DNA from: Pseudopithomyces maydicus
Lineage: Eukaryota > Ascomycota > Dothideomycetes > Pleosporales > Didymosphaeriaceae
NCBI GenBank assembly: GCA_026873275.1
Contig: JANTUC010000020.1
Span: forward strand, 124,001-188,000
Direction: 5' to 3'
DNA: 64,000 nt
Below the pieces are notes generated by a model. That model was not told the origin of the DNA and ran no database searches. It saw only the letters and a program-made list of their open reading frames with translations. Position numbers and translations under genes: made by a program. This document shows positions 46,109 to 58,697 of the stretch, piece by piece (positions within the stretch are counted from its first letter, which is position 1; each line of letters begins with the position of its first letter).

Positions 46109-47275
46109 ATGATCCCGCTCAGCTATGGATCGCAGGGTCGGGACGGGCCAATCATTATGCATCCTGAAAAGGGAGAAGGTGTCTTCATCATGGCAGCATC
46201 CCTAGCAGCGGTCAACGTATTGGTCCTGATCCTAAGACTCTGGTCTAGAAAGCTGTCATCGGAGAGAAGACTTTGCAGCGATGATTGGGTGACGCTAGCA
46301 GCTTTCGTGGGTGCACATGAAATTCTGAGCGTAGTTCCTTGCTGACTCTAATGCGCAGCCTTTTGTTTCAGCTATCGAAATCCAAACATGTCTACTCATG
46401 CGGCATGGATTCGGGCGACACTTGGAAGAGGTCATTGAAACCGCACCAGAGAATTTAAAATACTGCCTCAAAGTGCTCTATGCCGCGTATCTAACATATC
46501 CCGTCGCAATTGGATTGATTAGAATATCAGTGGGACTGTTTTATAAACGCCTTTTCTCTATTGCAGTCACGCGGTTCGAGAGACAGGTTCACATAAATAC
46601 CACATTGAACGTGGTCTATATTGTCACTATTACTCTTCTATCCGCGCTAGAATGCAGGCCAATATCTGCATTCTGGGATAGAAAGATTCCAAACGCCACC
46701 TGTTTCTCTGCCCTAGGCATGCAACTTGGCTCTGTGATACCAAGTGTATTGCTAGATCTAATTGTCCTTCTCCTGCCAATGCCGATCATCTGGCAACTAC
46801 AGATGTCCGTGGCAAAAAAGGGACTTCTCATAGGGACATTTTTTCTTGGTTACAGCGTCGCTATCATCTCAGTTGGGAGGCTTCTGGTGATCACAAGGTT
46901 CAGTAAAAGGATAGAAAAGGATGTTACCTGTAAGTTTCATTGACAATACATATAGTCCAACTGTATTGATACTATTTATTAGGGAACTTTGTCAATGCCC
47001 TAATATGGACCAATGTTGAAGTATCGGTTGCGTTCATCTGCATCTCATTGCCAAGTTATCTATCGCTGATAAAGCATATAAAACAAAGTGGCTTGCGCTC
47101 GATATTCCCAGCGCGACGACTCCCTGGATTGCCTGATATTAGTTGGAAAAAGACAAAACTGAGAGAAAGGCCATTCTCATGTGGCGATGACATCCATAGG
47201 TTAATCCTGATACACAAGAACACTGAAGGATCTACAGTATCTTCGCATCTGAACAAGCCGGGACTACCAGGATAA
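46109..47275 (+). CDS. rhodopsin-domain (PTH11/SAT4-like) seven-helix membrane protein
   Basis: Exons 46109-46310, 46372-46929 and 46983-47275 give 350 residues in one frame. Helix 1 is FIMAASLAAVNVLVLILRLW, followed by LCSDDWVTLAAFV and, after the splice, AIEIQTCLLMRHGFGRHLEEV. Further helices are YPVAIGLIRISVGLFYKRLF, VVYIVTITLLSALECRPISAFW, IPSVLLDLIVLLLPMPIIWQL, GLLIGTFFLGYSVAIISVGR and VEVSVAFICISLPSYLSL. The LRLWSRK, SxDDW and CRPxxxFWD elements and the LLPMPIIWQLQ helix are the usual landmarks of the fungal rhodopsin domain (SAT4 family). It is likely a plasma membrane sensor or receptor-like protein; ligands are not known. No CFEM domain is present. Confidence 0.9.
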
Positions 47276-47844
47276 ATATAGAAACCAATGTAATAGCTTT
47301 CTGCCAGTCTAGGGAATGAGTTTGTTTCAAGAAAAGACCAAGTAGGTATACAAAGACCCGAGGATAGGTTACGTAGAGATGTTGGGGTCTGAAGACATGA
47401 GGGTTTCACAGTTTGACTTGCGAACACGGGAGAGAGATATTGATACGAACCGGCTATTAGCAGCCTACACTTTCGCCCGTAAGCAAGGTAACACAAACAT
47501 ATATCAGCTCAATTAATCCGCCCCAGATAGGAAAGTGGATCATGTCTGTCGAGCCAAGACATCTCATCACGTGCTACGACTTTATCCGGAAGGTGTTAAG
47601 CCGACCCGGCAAGTTTGTGCTTGGCAACGTCTGTCTATCTTTCTTGGTACCTGCTTTTCTCGATCTCGTAGCACAGCCTAGACTTTAAACCCTGTGTTGT
47701 ACCGTGATAGCGGTGGGGAACGACGCACGCAATTTATCTCAATATGCGGGTTACCGAGGATCGGGAAGACTATAAAAGAGGTGCTTGCCGGGGTGCGAAC
47801 GTGCTGCGGGACCTCCAACTTTCTCACGGTGAAATCTTGACAAC
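47276..47844 (+). promoter_or_regulatory. promoter of the M28 aminopeptidase gene, with a TATA box
   Basis: TATAAAAG at 47771-47778 is 67 bases before the ATG at 47845, an excellent core promoter position. The rest of the stretch holds the 3' flank of the rhodopsin-domain gene and nothing else recognisable. Confidence 0.6.
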
Positions 47845-49510
47845 ATGTTGATGAAAAGTTTCCTGGTTGCCGCGGGCGCGGCGCGTTCGTTCGCAGCAGC
47901 GGTGCCGCAATCGAGCTATGGGGGCAATTTGCGCCCGCTCGTGAGCTCCAAGCCATTGCAGGATCTGGTCACGACCGAAGGGTGAGTTGCGCGAGGTTAC
48001 GATCAATTCCACTGTCTGATTACAATGTGCAGTCTTTGGGGCAATTTGGTCAAGCTCGACGAAATCGCGAAGAACAATGGTGGTAACCGCGCGTTCGGCT
48101 TCCCAGGCTATGCAGCCTCAGTCGACTACATTCTTTCGCGGACCAAGAATTCGACAAACTTCCGCACGTGGACCCAGGATTTCCCAGCTCTGTTCCAGCA
48201 CGTCGACTCCATCAGCTTTGAGGTTGACGACACTTCCTACGAAGTCATTGGTCTTTCATACTCCCCGTCTACAAGCGCTGAGGGCTACACAGCACCTCTA
48301 GTACTTGGCGCTACTGGCGATATTGGATGCACTAAAGAAGGATACGCGGATATCGATGTTGCAGATAAGATTGTGCTTGTGCAGCGAGGAGCATGCCCCG
48401 ATGGAACCACGTTCGCCGGCAGGATGAAGCCAGCTGCTGCTGCCGGCGCGCTGGCAGTGATTCTCTACAACAACGTGGCGACTCCTGTTACAGCCGGTAC
48501 CTTGAGCAACCCGAACCCAGAGGAGTACGTACCTACCGGATTTATCAATCTATCGGATGGTGAAGCGCTCATCAAACGCATCGAGGCCGGCGAGGAAGTC
48601 AGCGCGTATTTCCAGCAGACTCAGACCGTGGAGACGAGAATCACTCAGAATATTTTCACTGAAACTATCGACGGTGACCCAGAGAACGTTATCATGCTGG
48701 GTGGCCACCTCGACAGTGTCGTTGCCGGCGCTGGTATCAACGACGACGGATCTGGCAGCAGTCTGGTTCTCGAAGTCAAGACCGCTCTCGAAAAGTTCCG
48801 CGTCAAGAACAAGGTCCGTTTCGCCTGGTGGGGAGCTGAAGAGAACGGCCTGCTCGGATCGAAATACTACACCCAAAACCTCAACGTGACCGAAGCGAAC
48901 AACATCCTCACCTACTTGAACTTCGACATGGTGTCGCGCGGCTACTTTGGCGTCTTCGACGGAGACGGCAGCACCCACGGTCTTGCTGCCCCGCCAGGCA
49001 GCGAGTTCATCGAGAAGACCTTCGTCGACGATATGACCAAGAAGGGAATCAATGTCACATCGGCAAGGTTCACTGGTGGCAGCGATTACCAGTCCTTCTT
49101 CAACATTGGAAAGCCTGTCGGTGGGCTCCACACTGGAACAGGCGTGGAGCAGGATCCGTGCTACCACCAAGCTTGCGACACGATTGACAACCCCAATGCG
49201 AACACTCTGACGGTCAATGCAAAGGTGAGTTTTATTCAAATTTCTTGTTAGATTCATGATTTATCTACTCAGTTGCTCTGCTGCCGCTCTGTCTAAATCC
49301 TACGACACGTTCAAGCCAAATAGCCCATGCTAACCTGTTTCATAGGCCGCTGCCCACGTGTTGTCGATTCTCGCCACGCGCGGCACTGAATTCATTCCTA
49401 AGAGCCCCGTCAATGCCACTATCAGTGGTCGTGGATTGATGGGAAGGGAGATCGAGTGGACCGTTGAAGAGGACGACCGACATCTCGGTTCGTGCGGCAA
49501 CAATGTTTAA
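47845..49510 (+). CDS. secreted M28 aminopeptidase (LAP2-like) with PA domain
   Basis: Exons 47845-47981, 48033-49224 and 49346-49510 encode 497 residues. A short signal peptide (MLMKSFLVAAGAARSFAA) precedes a propeptide. A PA (protease-associated) domain follows: VADKIVLVQRGACPDGTTFA and AAAAGALAVILYNN. The M28 zinc site is complete: GGHLDSV (His 271), INDDGSGSS (Asp), WWGAEENGLLGS (Glu pair with the general base), FDMVSRGYF (Asp) and PCYHQACDT (His). The protein should remove N-terminal residues from peptides outside the cell, together with the sedolisin downstream. Splices are short (51 and 121 bp) with typical branches. The length matches fungal LAP2-type aminopeptidases (~490-500 residues). 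Confidence 0.94.
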
Positions 49511-49812
49511 ATAATCCTTAGCATGATGAAACGAATGAATGAGACATTGTTTAATTTATTAGGACTGGTCTGGTCCATCGGCGCTACTTAGTAGTCTTAC
49601 AGTATCAAACGGTCCTCATGCATCCTGATAGAACGCCAATTCGTCTAGGAAGCGGCCTGGACACCGGCACCAAGCCAGCAGATCCTATCTTCATCCCACA
49701 CCAGTATTACAATCGTCGTCTTGAAGACCTTGCCACTCCATGCCAACGGCTATTTATCCTCTTCAATCCCCTCTCCCTTACAAGGTTCATCGCTTGTAGA
49801 ATTTGCGGAACT

Positions 49813-52108
49813 TTATTTCTTGGCCTTTTTTGTCTTGCGCTTGCTGGATCGCTCGACGTCAGCAGATAGCCCAGCTTCCGATACTGTACGCTGTTTCTTT
49901 GCCTTAGGCTTTTCTTGCTTGCCAGCGGCTTCCTCCGCCAATTCATCCTTGGCACTCGTTGCGTCTTGTTTTTGGACCTCCTTCAGCCGCTGTTTCTTCT
50001 CCTTGAACTTCTCTTGCTTGCTAGCGGTTTCCTCCGCCAATTCATCCTTGGCACTCGTTGCGTCCTCTTCTTTGATCTTCTTCAGCCGCTGGGTCTTTTC
50101 CTTGAACGCCTCTTGTTTTCTAGCCTTCTCCTTCGCAAATTGTGCCCTGGCCTCCGCTGCGTCTTGTTGTTGGACCGTCTTCAGCTTCGCTGTCGAGTAA
50201 TAAAGATGGCCCAACTCTTTGTGCTCTATCTGTTCGAGGAACAGTTCTTGGTGGCCAGAAAGGGCCTTGAAAACACTCAGTTCATCCTCGGTCATCTCAT
50301 CATGGGTAAATTGTTGGAGAGCGACCCCGGAAGAATTCGTGGAGCAATCGGATTCGGTAAACGATTCGAAGCTGATGCGGAACGACCACACGACCTCTCT
50401 CCGGGGATACATATCTTCTCGGTATCTAGGGTAGCCAAGGTCACGGAGGACAAAATGTACTGTCTGTGTTGTGAGAGAAGTGTTAGTGAAACTCTGTCTG
50501 CAGTTGATAAGAAAAGAAGTCGCTACTTACCTCTAGCGATGTATCCTGCAGTGGAGAGAGAAAATCGTGTAGCGCATATTCAAAAAGCACTGCATGTCGT
50601 TGCATTTCATCAAGGGTCCAAACCTTCTTCGATCTACCGACAAACACGAGAAGCGTCTTCAGGTTCACACTGCTGAGGGCCTCCTATGCGTTGTGTCAGT
50701 CATGGTGAATACAAAGTAAGGTCACTCGACTTACCCAAAACTCAATTCCATGATCTGTGAACTTGCTTCGGTGCGCCTCCGAATAATGTTTCACACCATG
50801 TAGAAGTTTAAAGTGAGGCATGTCAAGACCAAATCCTTCGATGTAGGGACAGGCACTGGCAATGATTTTGATGTCGGTATAAACCAGCGCAGAGGGCTCG
50901 CGAATTGAAAGTAGTTTCAAGTTTGGCCAGTTATCAGACTTCAAGTCCGAAACAGTGAATGAGAGCAGATCATTTTGGTGGATGCTCAACGCCCAAAGGT
51001 TCTCCATGCTCTGCACGATATCATAGAGTAGGGATCTGGAAATCCAACTGCCCTTCTTGACATCGGACAAGGTCGAAATCAGGTGAAGCTGGTTGAGATC
51101 TCTGTTTCTACCTTCGTTCTTCTGTTTTATGAAATTCTGGAAAAAGGTAGCAACATCAGATTCTAGTTCATCATCGTTATCGACGGGATTGCAGATGCTT
51201 AGTGAGACAACGTTCTCGGATAACCGAAGGTCGCGAATCTCAGCCCCTTCGAATCGATGCAGATTCACTTCGCGCGCATCGATAGAGGCCGACCAGCCGA
51301 GAGCTGAGAGTGGACGCCGCCAGCCGGGAGGCGATTCTTCGTATCCGAATAGGGTAATACTGTCTAATGCGTACCCAGAACGATACATAAAGTGTCGCGC
51401 TGTATTTGAGCAGCCGAAGTAATGAAGGAAAAGTGTTCCCAGGTTCGATGTAGTGTTGTGGCGTATTCGCGCGACCGCGCCGACCGGTGAGTGCCGTAAC
51501 GACTCTGATGATACATCGCTAATCTTTTGTATGGTGGGCAAGACAAGGGTCTGAAGGTTGGGTAGGCTGCTTATAAGATTCTGATAACGACGCTGGAATT
51601 CGAAGTCGACTATGTTCTCTGGATGAACAGCTAGGACACGCAGATTTTCCATCCGACCGTAAATACGAGTAAGACTGCTGAAGTTTCGATGTAGCTGTCT
51701 GTCGGCCAATGCAGTGCGCTTAAAACCTGCGTCGAAATATATAGAAAGCGCTATCGTGGATTTCATGTGCTCTGGTTGATTGAGAAAGCCCAGCACTGCA
51801 GGATCGAGATGTTTGTCTACCCTAAGTGGCCCCAACGTGCGACACAGCACTGGCGTCCACTGGCGTCGTAGTTGCTTGTTGACCAGTGTAAGAGATCGGA
51901 TGTGAGCGAGGGGATCCTGTAGGTTGCTTAAGTTAATGTTTGGCAATATTTATGCCGGGATTCATACCTTAGATACCCATAGCTGGAGAATATGGTCAAA
52001 GAGCTCCGTGGGGAGCTGCATGAAGGCAGAAAGATCCATGGTACTGCTTTCGCTTGATGTGACACGGTGAATCTCGTCCACTTCTGATTGATAGGTGACT
52101 TTGGACAT
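49813..52108 (-). CDS. F-box protein with a repeated charged tail
   Basis: Exons 52108-51968, 51916-50735, 50683-50531 and 50463-49813 (introns 51-67 bp) encode 708 residues. The start is MSKVTYQSEVDEIHR. Residues ~34-75 form the F-box: LPTELFDHILQLWVSKDPL and RSLTLVNKQLRRQWTP. The middle has leucine-rich segments (MENLRVLAVHPENI, LPNLQTLVLPTIQKI, WPNLKLLSIREPSALV) typical of F-box/LRR proteins in fungi. After intron 3 come TVHFVLRDLGYPRYRE and a C-terminal tail of three 33-residue Lys/Glu/Gln-rich repeats. It is likely an adaptor for an SCF ubiquitin ligase; the substrate is unknown. The basic end (SSKRKTKKAKK) may be a nuclear signal. Confidence 0.87.
49888..50163 (-). repeat. three 99-bp repeats in the F-box gene
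   Basis: Three in-frame 33-residue units, of the type DATSAKDELAEETASKQEK followed by FKEKKQRLKEVQK. Copies two and three are almost identical, and copy one (DAAEARAQFAKEKARKQ) is diverged. The third is cut off after KQEKPKAKKQR. The repeats are predicted to be helical and highly charged. Confidence 0.85.
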
Positions 52109-54793
52109 GGTGGCGTTTTGTTGGAACCGCGACTTGCCCACCCTTGGTAATTTTTGAACTCCTGTCCTCGTTTTGAACTCTCAAAGATACCCGGCGAGAC
52201 TCGATTTACTCGAAGAAAGCGTCCATGAGTCCTTCAGAAGATCAAGAGGGTTCCGAGGGTGTGGAGGGTGAAGAGCGTGAAGAGCGTGCGAGTTTTCTCT
52301 CGTCTCTCACCGGAGCCAGGTAGTCCGCTTCGCTCACTCAAACACGCCAGGTAGCCCGTGTCTCTCACCACGGCCAGGGAGCCCACTTCACCTACTCACC
52401 AAGGCCAGGTTGCCCGCGTGGCCAGGGAACCCGCTTCACCCACACATGAAGTCAAGGGACCCCGCGTTACTCACTCACTAGGGCTAAGGAGTCGGCGTCG
52501 CTCGTTTGCTGGCGCCTGATATCCCCCTTCTCTCACCTGGTCGCCTGGTCACGTGGGTGCGCCTAGCACGGACCTGCGCCCCGCTGCGTCTATAAAGTGA
52601 CGCCCTCGCTCGCTTTACACAATGCTCTTTTCCCTCCATCACCCCGCGCTCCACTGGAGCTAGCTCTGCCTATTAAAAGGCGTTCCAAACTTCGTGCTTT
52701 TTCAGGTCAGCCTTTCACTTTCACTCTGAACTTACGGCAATAGTTTCTCGTTCATATTTCCATGCTATTCTGACGCCTATTGTCTTGTATCATGGCATAA
52801 CTGACGATCGGATCAGACATCGAACCGCCTTCGCTACCGCCGCCGCCGCCGACCGCATATCGTTAGCCTACCTACAGGCAACCGCGGCTTAAACGAGACT
52901 GTCGCATCTCGTTGTGGGGTCCGGGGGAAAGTCCCTTCAGAGATGATCTGGCGCGCACTGGCTCTGGCCATTACGGCTATCCGCACACTGCCGGAGCCGG
53001 TCAGGCTTTTGGCACGGTGGGCAAGGCACTGGAGCCACGTCTTGCAGTGCATTGCAATCCGTCTTATCATCTCTGCTGTCTGGCTATACTGTATCAGGTG
53101 ATCCTTTTTGGTGAAAGCGTACGCGAGACCCAAGCTGCGTATGCCGCGTTTTGTGTCAGAACAGACTCCAAAGCCTCACGGGTCGACCAATCCGAACTTA
53201 TGTCTAGTACGAGGCGATCCAGGAACCTGGGCAATTATAATCCGAACCCATAAGTTATACAGTATGCGACAGTCATTCAGTGGGCAACGATCTTTTCAAG
53301 GTAAGCTGTCCCCTCACCATTACACTGACAAGCGATAGGGCGGCCCTCAAAGTCGGACTCTGCAGCCTGTTCGGGGCGAGGGCTACGAACCTGAACTAAG
53401 AAACATGGTTGCATGTTGTTCAGAGCCGATGCAGAGACGCGCTGGTGCCCGTTCGTTGACAAAAGGTGAAGTATTCCTCCTGCTTCAGCGTAGCTGACCC
53501 ATTCTCTATTGCTGTTATCCTGCTTTGTCTTATTCAACATTGAACGATGATTCTGGGGGAAGTTGGTAGCTTTAGATTATTTTCACTGGGAGTTAGCAAT
53601 CAATTGTCTCATGATATTCAACCGGATCAATCTATGGTGTATAGCTTCGCAAAAATCCATACTTAACGTGACCTTTAGCAAGATGTACTTGGAAGAAAAC
53701 GAGCGTTATCGTTGTTACCTTAGTTTCAACCAGATATACAACACCACTCGTCGAGGAGGTCAGCGCAATTTCGTGTGGCACTACTGCTGCTGCAATGTTC
53801 CTTCGTCATCTAAGCTTCTTTGATAGCCCGAATCGTATTCGCCATTTCAGTTCTTCTCTTGGCCAAGGCTGGTCATAGAGCTGATATGCTCGTACAACTG
53901 TGTTATTGGTATATATCCTGAGCTGGTCACGACCAGTCATTGCAATTATTCGATCCGATAATTCTCAGTAGTCGAGGTGGAGCTATAATATGGAAATATT
54001 AACATCTTTCGTCTAGTATGTCCTGATGCTTGACTAGTCGCTAGATTTTTTTTGAAAGGATCCATACGTCGCTAAATACATGATTCCTTGTAACAGTAGA
54101 GTTTTAGTAAACTTAAAACACTGTTTCCCGTTGAAAATGGCTATGCAGGCGTGCTCACCAGGTCTTTTACTAGCTATGTTGGTAGCGAGCCTCACAGGGC
54201 TCCAACGCTGAAACTTTAACCTGGAAGCGCTGTAAACTCCCATACTGCGTTATTGAAACATATTTCCTTTATTATGAATGCATATGTGGAGTGCAGTCCT
54301 CACAAGCATTGCTCTGCTGTTGCGCTGATGTTCGGATATGAACTAATCACGTGATGTTAGCGCAACACTAGCATGGGTCCACAATTCCACACCATCATAC
54401 CGACTACCGGCCGTAAAATGAAGGATTGTACTCGTTCCTCGTTAAGAAAGATATTTAAATTCCACTCCGCGCTAGCGCATCCTTCGTTCCAAGACAGCAC
54501 GCAAGGCTGATTTGGATGGACCATCCTCGACCAATGGTAAGCTTTGATAGATTGTTTGTAAGAACGCCTTTCGACAAATCATGCCCGCTTGTAAGTGTGC
54601 CGGTACTTCCGCAGAGGAGCATGGTACGTAAGAGTGGTCGTCACCATGATCATTAGTACAGTCGATGTCTTGGACTTGAAGACTTGTTCCCGAACATCCA
54701 CCTCATCATCCTCGAGAGGCAGTTTAAAAACGCCATAGCAGACATTGGTTCATCTACTTTACTCTCATCTCGCATTTCAAGATACCGCAGATA
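52109..54793. other. gene-free region with a 31-bp minisatellite
   Basis: A 2.7-kb gap between the F-box gene and the sedolisin. It contains the minisatellite annotated below and two TATA-like motifs (TATAAAG at 52591, TATTAAAAGG near 52669) that are not followed by a convincing open frame. A GATATTTAAATT stretch lies at 54451. Short frames starting at non-ATG codons (52912, 52834) look like chance. No tRNA or transposon was recognised. Confidence 0.45.
52304..52510 (+). repeat. degenerate ~31-bp minisatellite (CTCACC...GCCAGG...)
   Basis: Units beginning CTCACC or CTCACT, followed about 10 bases later by GCCAGGTAGCCCG or GCCAGGGAGCCC, repeat five to six times with a period near 31 bases. 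The last units are decayed. They lie upstream of TATAAAG at 52591. The sequence is non-coding. Confidence 0.65.
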
Positions 54794-56975
54794 ATGCGTT
54801 TTGTTCATGCAATTTTAGCTACGGCTGCCGCTGCAGTTGTTATACCATCCGATTATGTGATTCACGAGAAACGTGCCACTCCTGGCAACTACGACCGACG
54901 CCTGGAGCCTCATGTGCGTCTGCCAATAAGGATCGGACTAAAGCCAAACGAAAATGCTAGGCAGTTGGCTGAGAAATGGCTTATGGACGTCTCACACCCA
55001 AGGTCTGAAAAGTATGGCCAGCATTGGTCTCGAGAAGAAGTCATCGATGCGTTCGCTCCATCTGATGATATTGTGGAAGCCATAATTAAATGGATAGTCG
55101 GATCAGGCGGCATCGAGAAGGAACGTATTGCTCATACAAGTAACAAAGCATGGATTTCCTTCAATGCTACCGCCGAAGAGGCGGAGCAATTATTCAAGAC
55201 AGAGTACTTTATAATGGATGATGGAGAAAAGACGACGTTTGGTTGCCATCAGTATCATCTGCCGGCTCATCTAGTTGAACATGTGGACTACATTACTCCC
55301 GGCGTGGTAGAACTGCGTGCTAAATCCAGGAAGTCAGTCAGACTATTCCCCCATTTTATAATAGAGCTTACGCTAACAATATCTAGAGTCAATATGGACG
55401 GAAGTCTGTCAAAGAGGAGCGACTCGAGGGTGCAACTCCGACGCGAAAAATTAGAACCAGCCCTTCGGTCGGAAGCTAATTCCACCGCACTCGAAACGTG
55501 CGATCAGATGATCACCCATGATTGTATCCGCGCTCTTTACAACATTCCATTCCCAGACCCGGAAGCTGAAGTCAGCCCTAACAACACGATGGGCATCTAC
55601 CTGTTGTCTAGCGCCTATGCACAAGAGGATCTGGAAATGTTCTTCGCCAACTTCACGCCGTACATTGCCAACGGGACTGCTCCGATCATGAACTCTATCA
55701 ATGGGGGTATGGCACCGACTGATATACAGCACGCGGGGGCAGAAGCTTGCATGGACTTGGAATTAGCCATTCCCCTCATTTATCCCCAGCAAACCACCGT
55801 CTATCAGGTCGATGACAGTTATTGGGAAATCGAGCAAGTGCTTCGGGGTGGCATGTTCAATACGTTCTTGGATGCTATCGATGAAAGCTATTGCACATAC
55901 GAAGCTTATGGCGAGAAGGGAGACAATCCTGAATTTGACCCCGTCTATCCCAATGAGAGAGAAGGTGGGTACAAAGGTGAAAGAATGTGCGGTGTGTACA
56001 AGGTACGTGTCATATCCAACGAAGCTCTAACGCTGTCTGACAATACTTCAGCCGACGAACGTGATATCTATCTCGTATATGAAAGATGAAGCACATCTAC
56101 CCGCGGCATATCAGAAACGACAGGTAGGCGGCCCATTGCTCTCTGTCCAACACTTGATGGCCTAACCCTTTTGAAACAGTGTGACGAGTGGTTAAAACTG
56201 GGCCTTCAAGGTGTTTCTGTTTTCGTCGCATCCGGCGATTCCGGCGTCGGTGACCTTCCGAATGCTGATTCTCCAAACGGATGTCTCCGCAACGGAACAG
56301 TTTTCACGCCTGGACATCCAAATACGTGCCCTTGGCTCACTAGTGTGGGTGCCACTAAGGTTTACCCTGGTAAAACTGTCTTCGACCCTGAAAGTGCCGC
56401 AAATGATCTAGCAGGCGAACCCTATTACTTCCCATATTCGTCGGGTGGCGGCTTTTCCAATGTATTCCCAATTCCAGCATATCAATCTAAAGCGGTTGAG
56501 AATTATTACAACACTACAGATTTCGGGTACCCATACTATTACGATGTAAGATTTATAATGCCCCTTCCAAGTCTGCATATTAACCAAATTACCACAGGGC
56601 AATTGGCACAACAGCACAGGCATTTATAACCGAAATGGAAGAGGCTTTCCTGATGTGGCTGCCAATGGAGACAATATTCCCGCTGTGTACAACGGCGGTC
56701 TCCATATGACAGGTGGCACTTCTGCTTCAACGCCGATCTTTGCGTCTGTGATCAACATGATCAACGAGGAGCGCATCAAGGTAGGGAAGGGACCTGTAGG
56801 ATTCATTAACCCTGTGCTTTATGCGAATCCGGGAGTGCTTAATGACATCAAGAATGGGTCTAATCCGGGATGCGATACCAATGGCTTCGACGCATCGGAA
56901 GGATGGGATCCGGTCACTGGACTGGGTACTCCGGATTATCCCAGGATGTTGGAGCTGTTTATGAGTCTTCCCTGA
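54794..56975 (+). CDS. sedolisin (S53) tripeptidyl-peptidase-like protease
   Basis: Exons 54794-55332, 55387-56002, 56052-56123, 56180-56545 and 56598-56975 give 656 residues. A signal peptide (MRFVHAILATAAAAVV) is followed by a pro-domain (HVRLPIRIGLKPNENARQL, MDVSHPRSEKYGQHWSREEV). The catalytic domain shows the Glu/Asp pair AEACMDLELAIPL (E299, D303), FVASGDSGVG with the oxyanion Asp 429, and MTGGTSASTPIFASV with the nucleophile Ser 573. The Ca site is GCDTNGFDASEGWDPVTGLG. All catalytic residues are intact, so an active acid protease releasing tripeptides is expected. The intron 55333-55386 (54 bp) keeps the frame whether spliced or not; splicing gives the usual KSRKVNMDG joint, so I use it. 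Other introns (49-56 bp) have canonical ends. The gene is one of four secreted-protein genes in this region. Confidence 0.93.
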
Positions 56976-58697
56976 TAGATGGTAGCTTCAATCATGCAGT
57001 CTTCCGCTCTCTCCCAAATCCTTACCAATCGCGTACGGTTGCCGTGTTTGCTTGTCGTGCTATTTATTGAACTCGCCGACTGTCTTTACCTCTCTATAAG
57101 AGACATTTCCACCTAAGCTGGATTCACGTCCGCGGAAGTGTCAATTTAGCGACGCGCCTGGCGCTATATCTCTTTTAGGTTGATTCATCTGCGGAAAACG
57201 GGCCGCCCGAGATGTGGTTACGACATGACTCTGTCTAGCAGACGCACCCACTATTCTGGATAATGACCAATAAACCGATTCCATATCAAACCTTCTATTC
57301 ACTATTATCACTTAGTAACGATACCATGGGATTGCAGCCCGAAGAACAAAACTTCGACGCACTTCTTGAAATACCACAGAACAATCTTCGTCCCAGGCGT
57401 TGCTGAATGGGATATCGAACTCTTCCAACTCTGTCATATCCTTTCTCTTTCACGTCCGCCCTTGAAAATCTGAATATGATGATCATTGCTTTAGCAGTTG
57501 AGGTGTTTGACTCGCGCCTGGTACTCAATTGGACCCATTAAATTTATCGTTTTCGCTTGACCATTACCATGCCAAGCTTTCACTAGAAGTGTACGCTTTG
57601 ATGGGCGGATATTGCTGTAGTCGCCTAAGTTTCCCATTGGTTGTCTGAGATGATTGCGACCTAGCGTGCCATTAGGGTGGGGGCGGCTAGCATTGTTCCC
57701 CTCCCATAGTTGATGTTCCAGTACGCATTTGAACAGACACAGCACCAATGAATCGATCAACGACAAAACCCACCTACTTTGGAATCTGAATTCAGTTTGG
57801 AAGCAATTATGACAAGGATTCGCAGCTTGAGCTGGAAAAGGGCCGATGTGCACTCAAAAAGGTCGCATGCGCTAAATAGATCGGCAAGCCCCAGCCGCGT
57901 GCAGGGAGAAAGCGTAGCTGAACTATCAGGCTAGTGAAGCGAGAAGTGCCAACAACACTACCAGTCTATGTCAATACATGCGCGATTCCATACAGGCAAA
58001 TGATGCTTGTAAGGGCATGGTCTCTACGACAAGAGCAAGCAAGCTGTGAAAAACTGCATTGTCGACTATGAGAAGCTCCAACAACCCCATCTTTGACTGC
58101 GCCCTCTGTACGCGATGGTCTAGTTATCCACATAACCGGGTCCCACGAACATTGGCCATGTGCCCATAGACCTTCTGTGTTCATTTACATTCGTCTGATA
58201 ATAAGAACGTGCCTCATCATGCAGTAGACCATGCTAATAGAACTACGATTGCAGCATTGATTCTGCATGGGGCGTGCAATCGGAGGTAGATTGCCCATAG
58301 GAATGCGATCTCAGTAATCGACAGAATGGCAAGATCATCATGAATTATGTTGATCAGTCAATCATGACTCTGACGCTAATCCATACGATTGGAGGAGACA
58401 TGTATGCAACAATACCCTAGAGTCTTTGTACATATGTCGATTCGTGACTCTGGTCGCCGACCTGCACATAAGAGGAAATCGATTTTATCATAACACCTGG
58501 TGGCGCAGATTTACTAGTCTCTCGAAGTCGGCGACAAGAAGAAGGAAACTTTGAAAAACGAAGATGGGATGTTGGGAACACTCGGCAGTCGGTTATAAAT
58601 AATCCAATTCCTGGACATCAGGCCTCACAGCAGACCACAACCTCATCCTCACTCTCAAGATTCTCAACAGTTTCGAACAGCTTGTAATCAAATCACC
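56976..58697. other. gene-free region
   Basis: Spacer with an A/T-rich 3' part. A 120-codon open frame on the minus strand (57491-57853) contains several Cys and His but matches nothing I know, and no upstream exon could be placed. TATAAAT at 58594-58600 is 98 bases before the HsbA ATG and is the likely promoter. Confidence 0.45.
58594..58600 (+). promoter_or_regulatory. TATA box of the HsbA-like gene
   Basis: TATAAAT lies 98 bases upstream of the ATG at 58698, a normal distance for fungal secreted-protein genes. Confidence 0.5.

Noticed and set aside
57491..57853. A 120-codon minus-strand open frame with several Cys and His
   Set aside because: No family recognised, no splice partners, and no promoter signal upstream.
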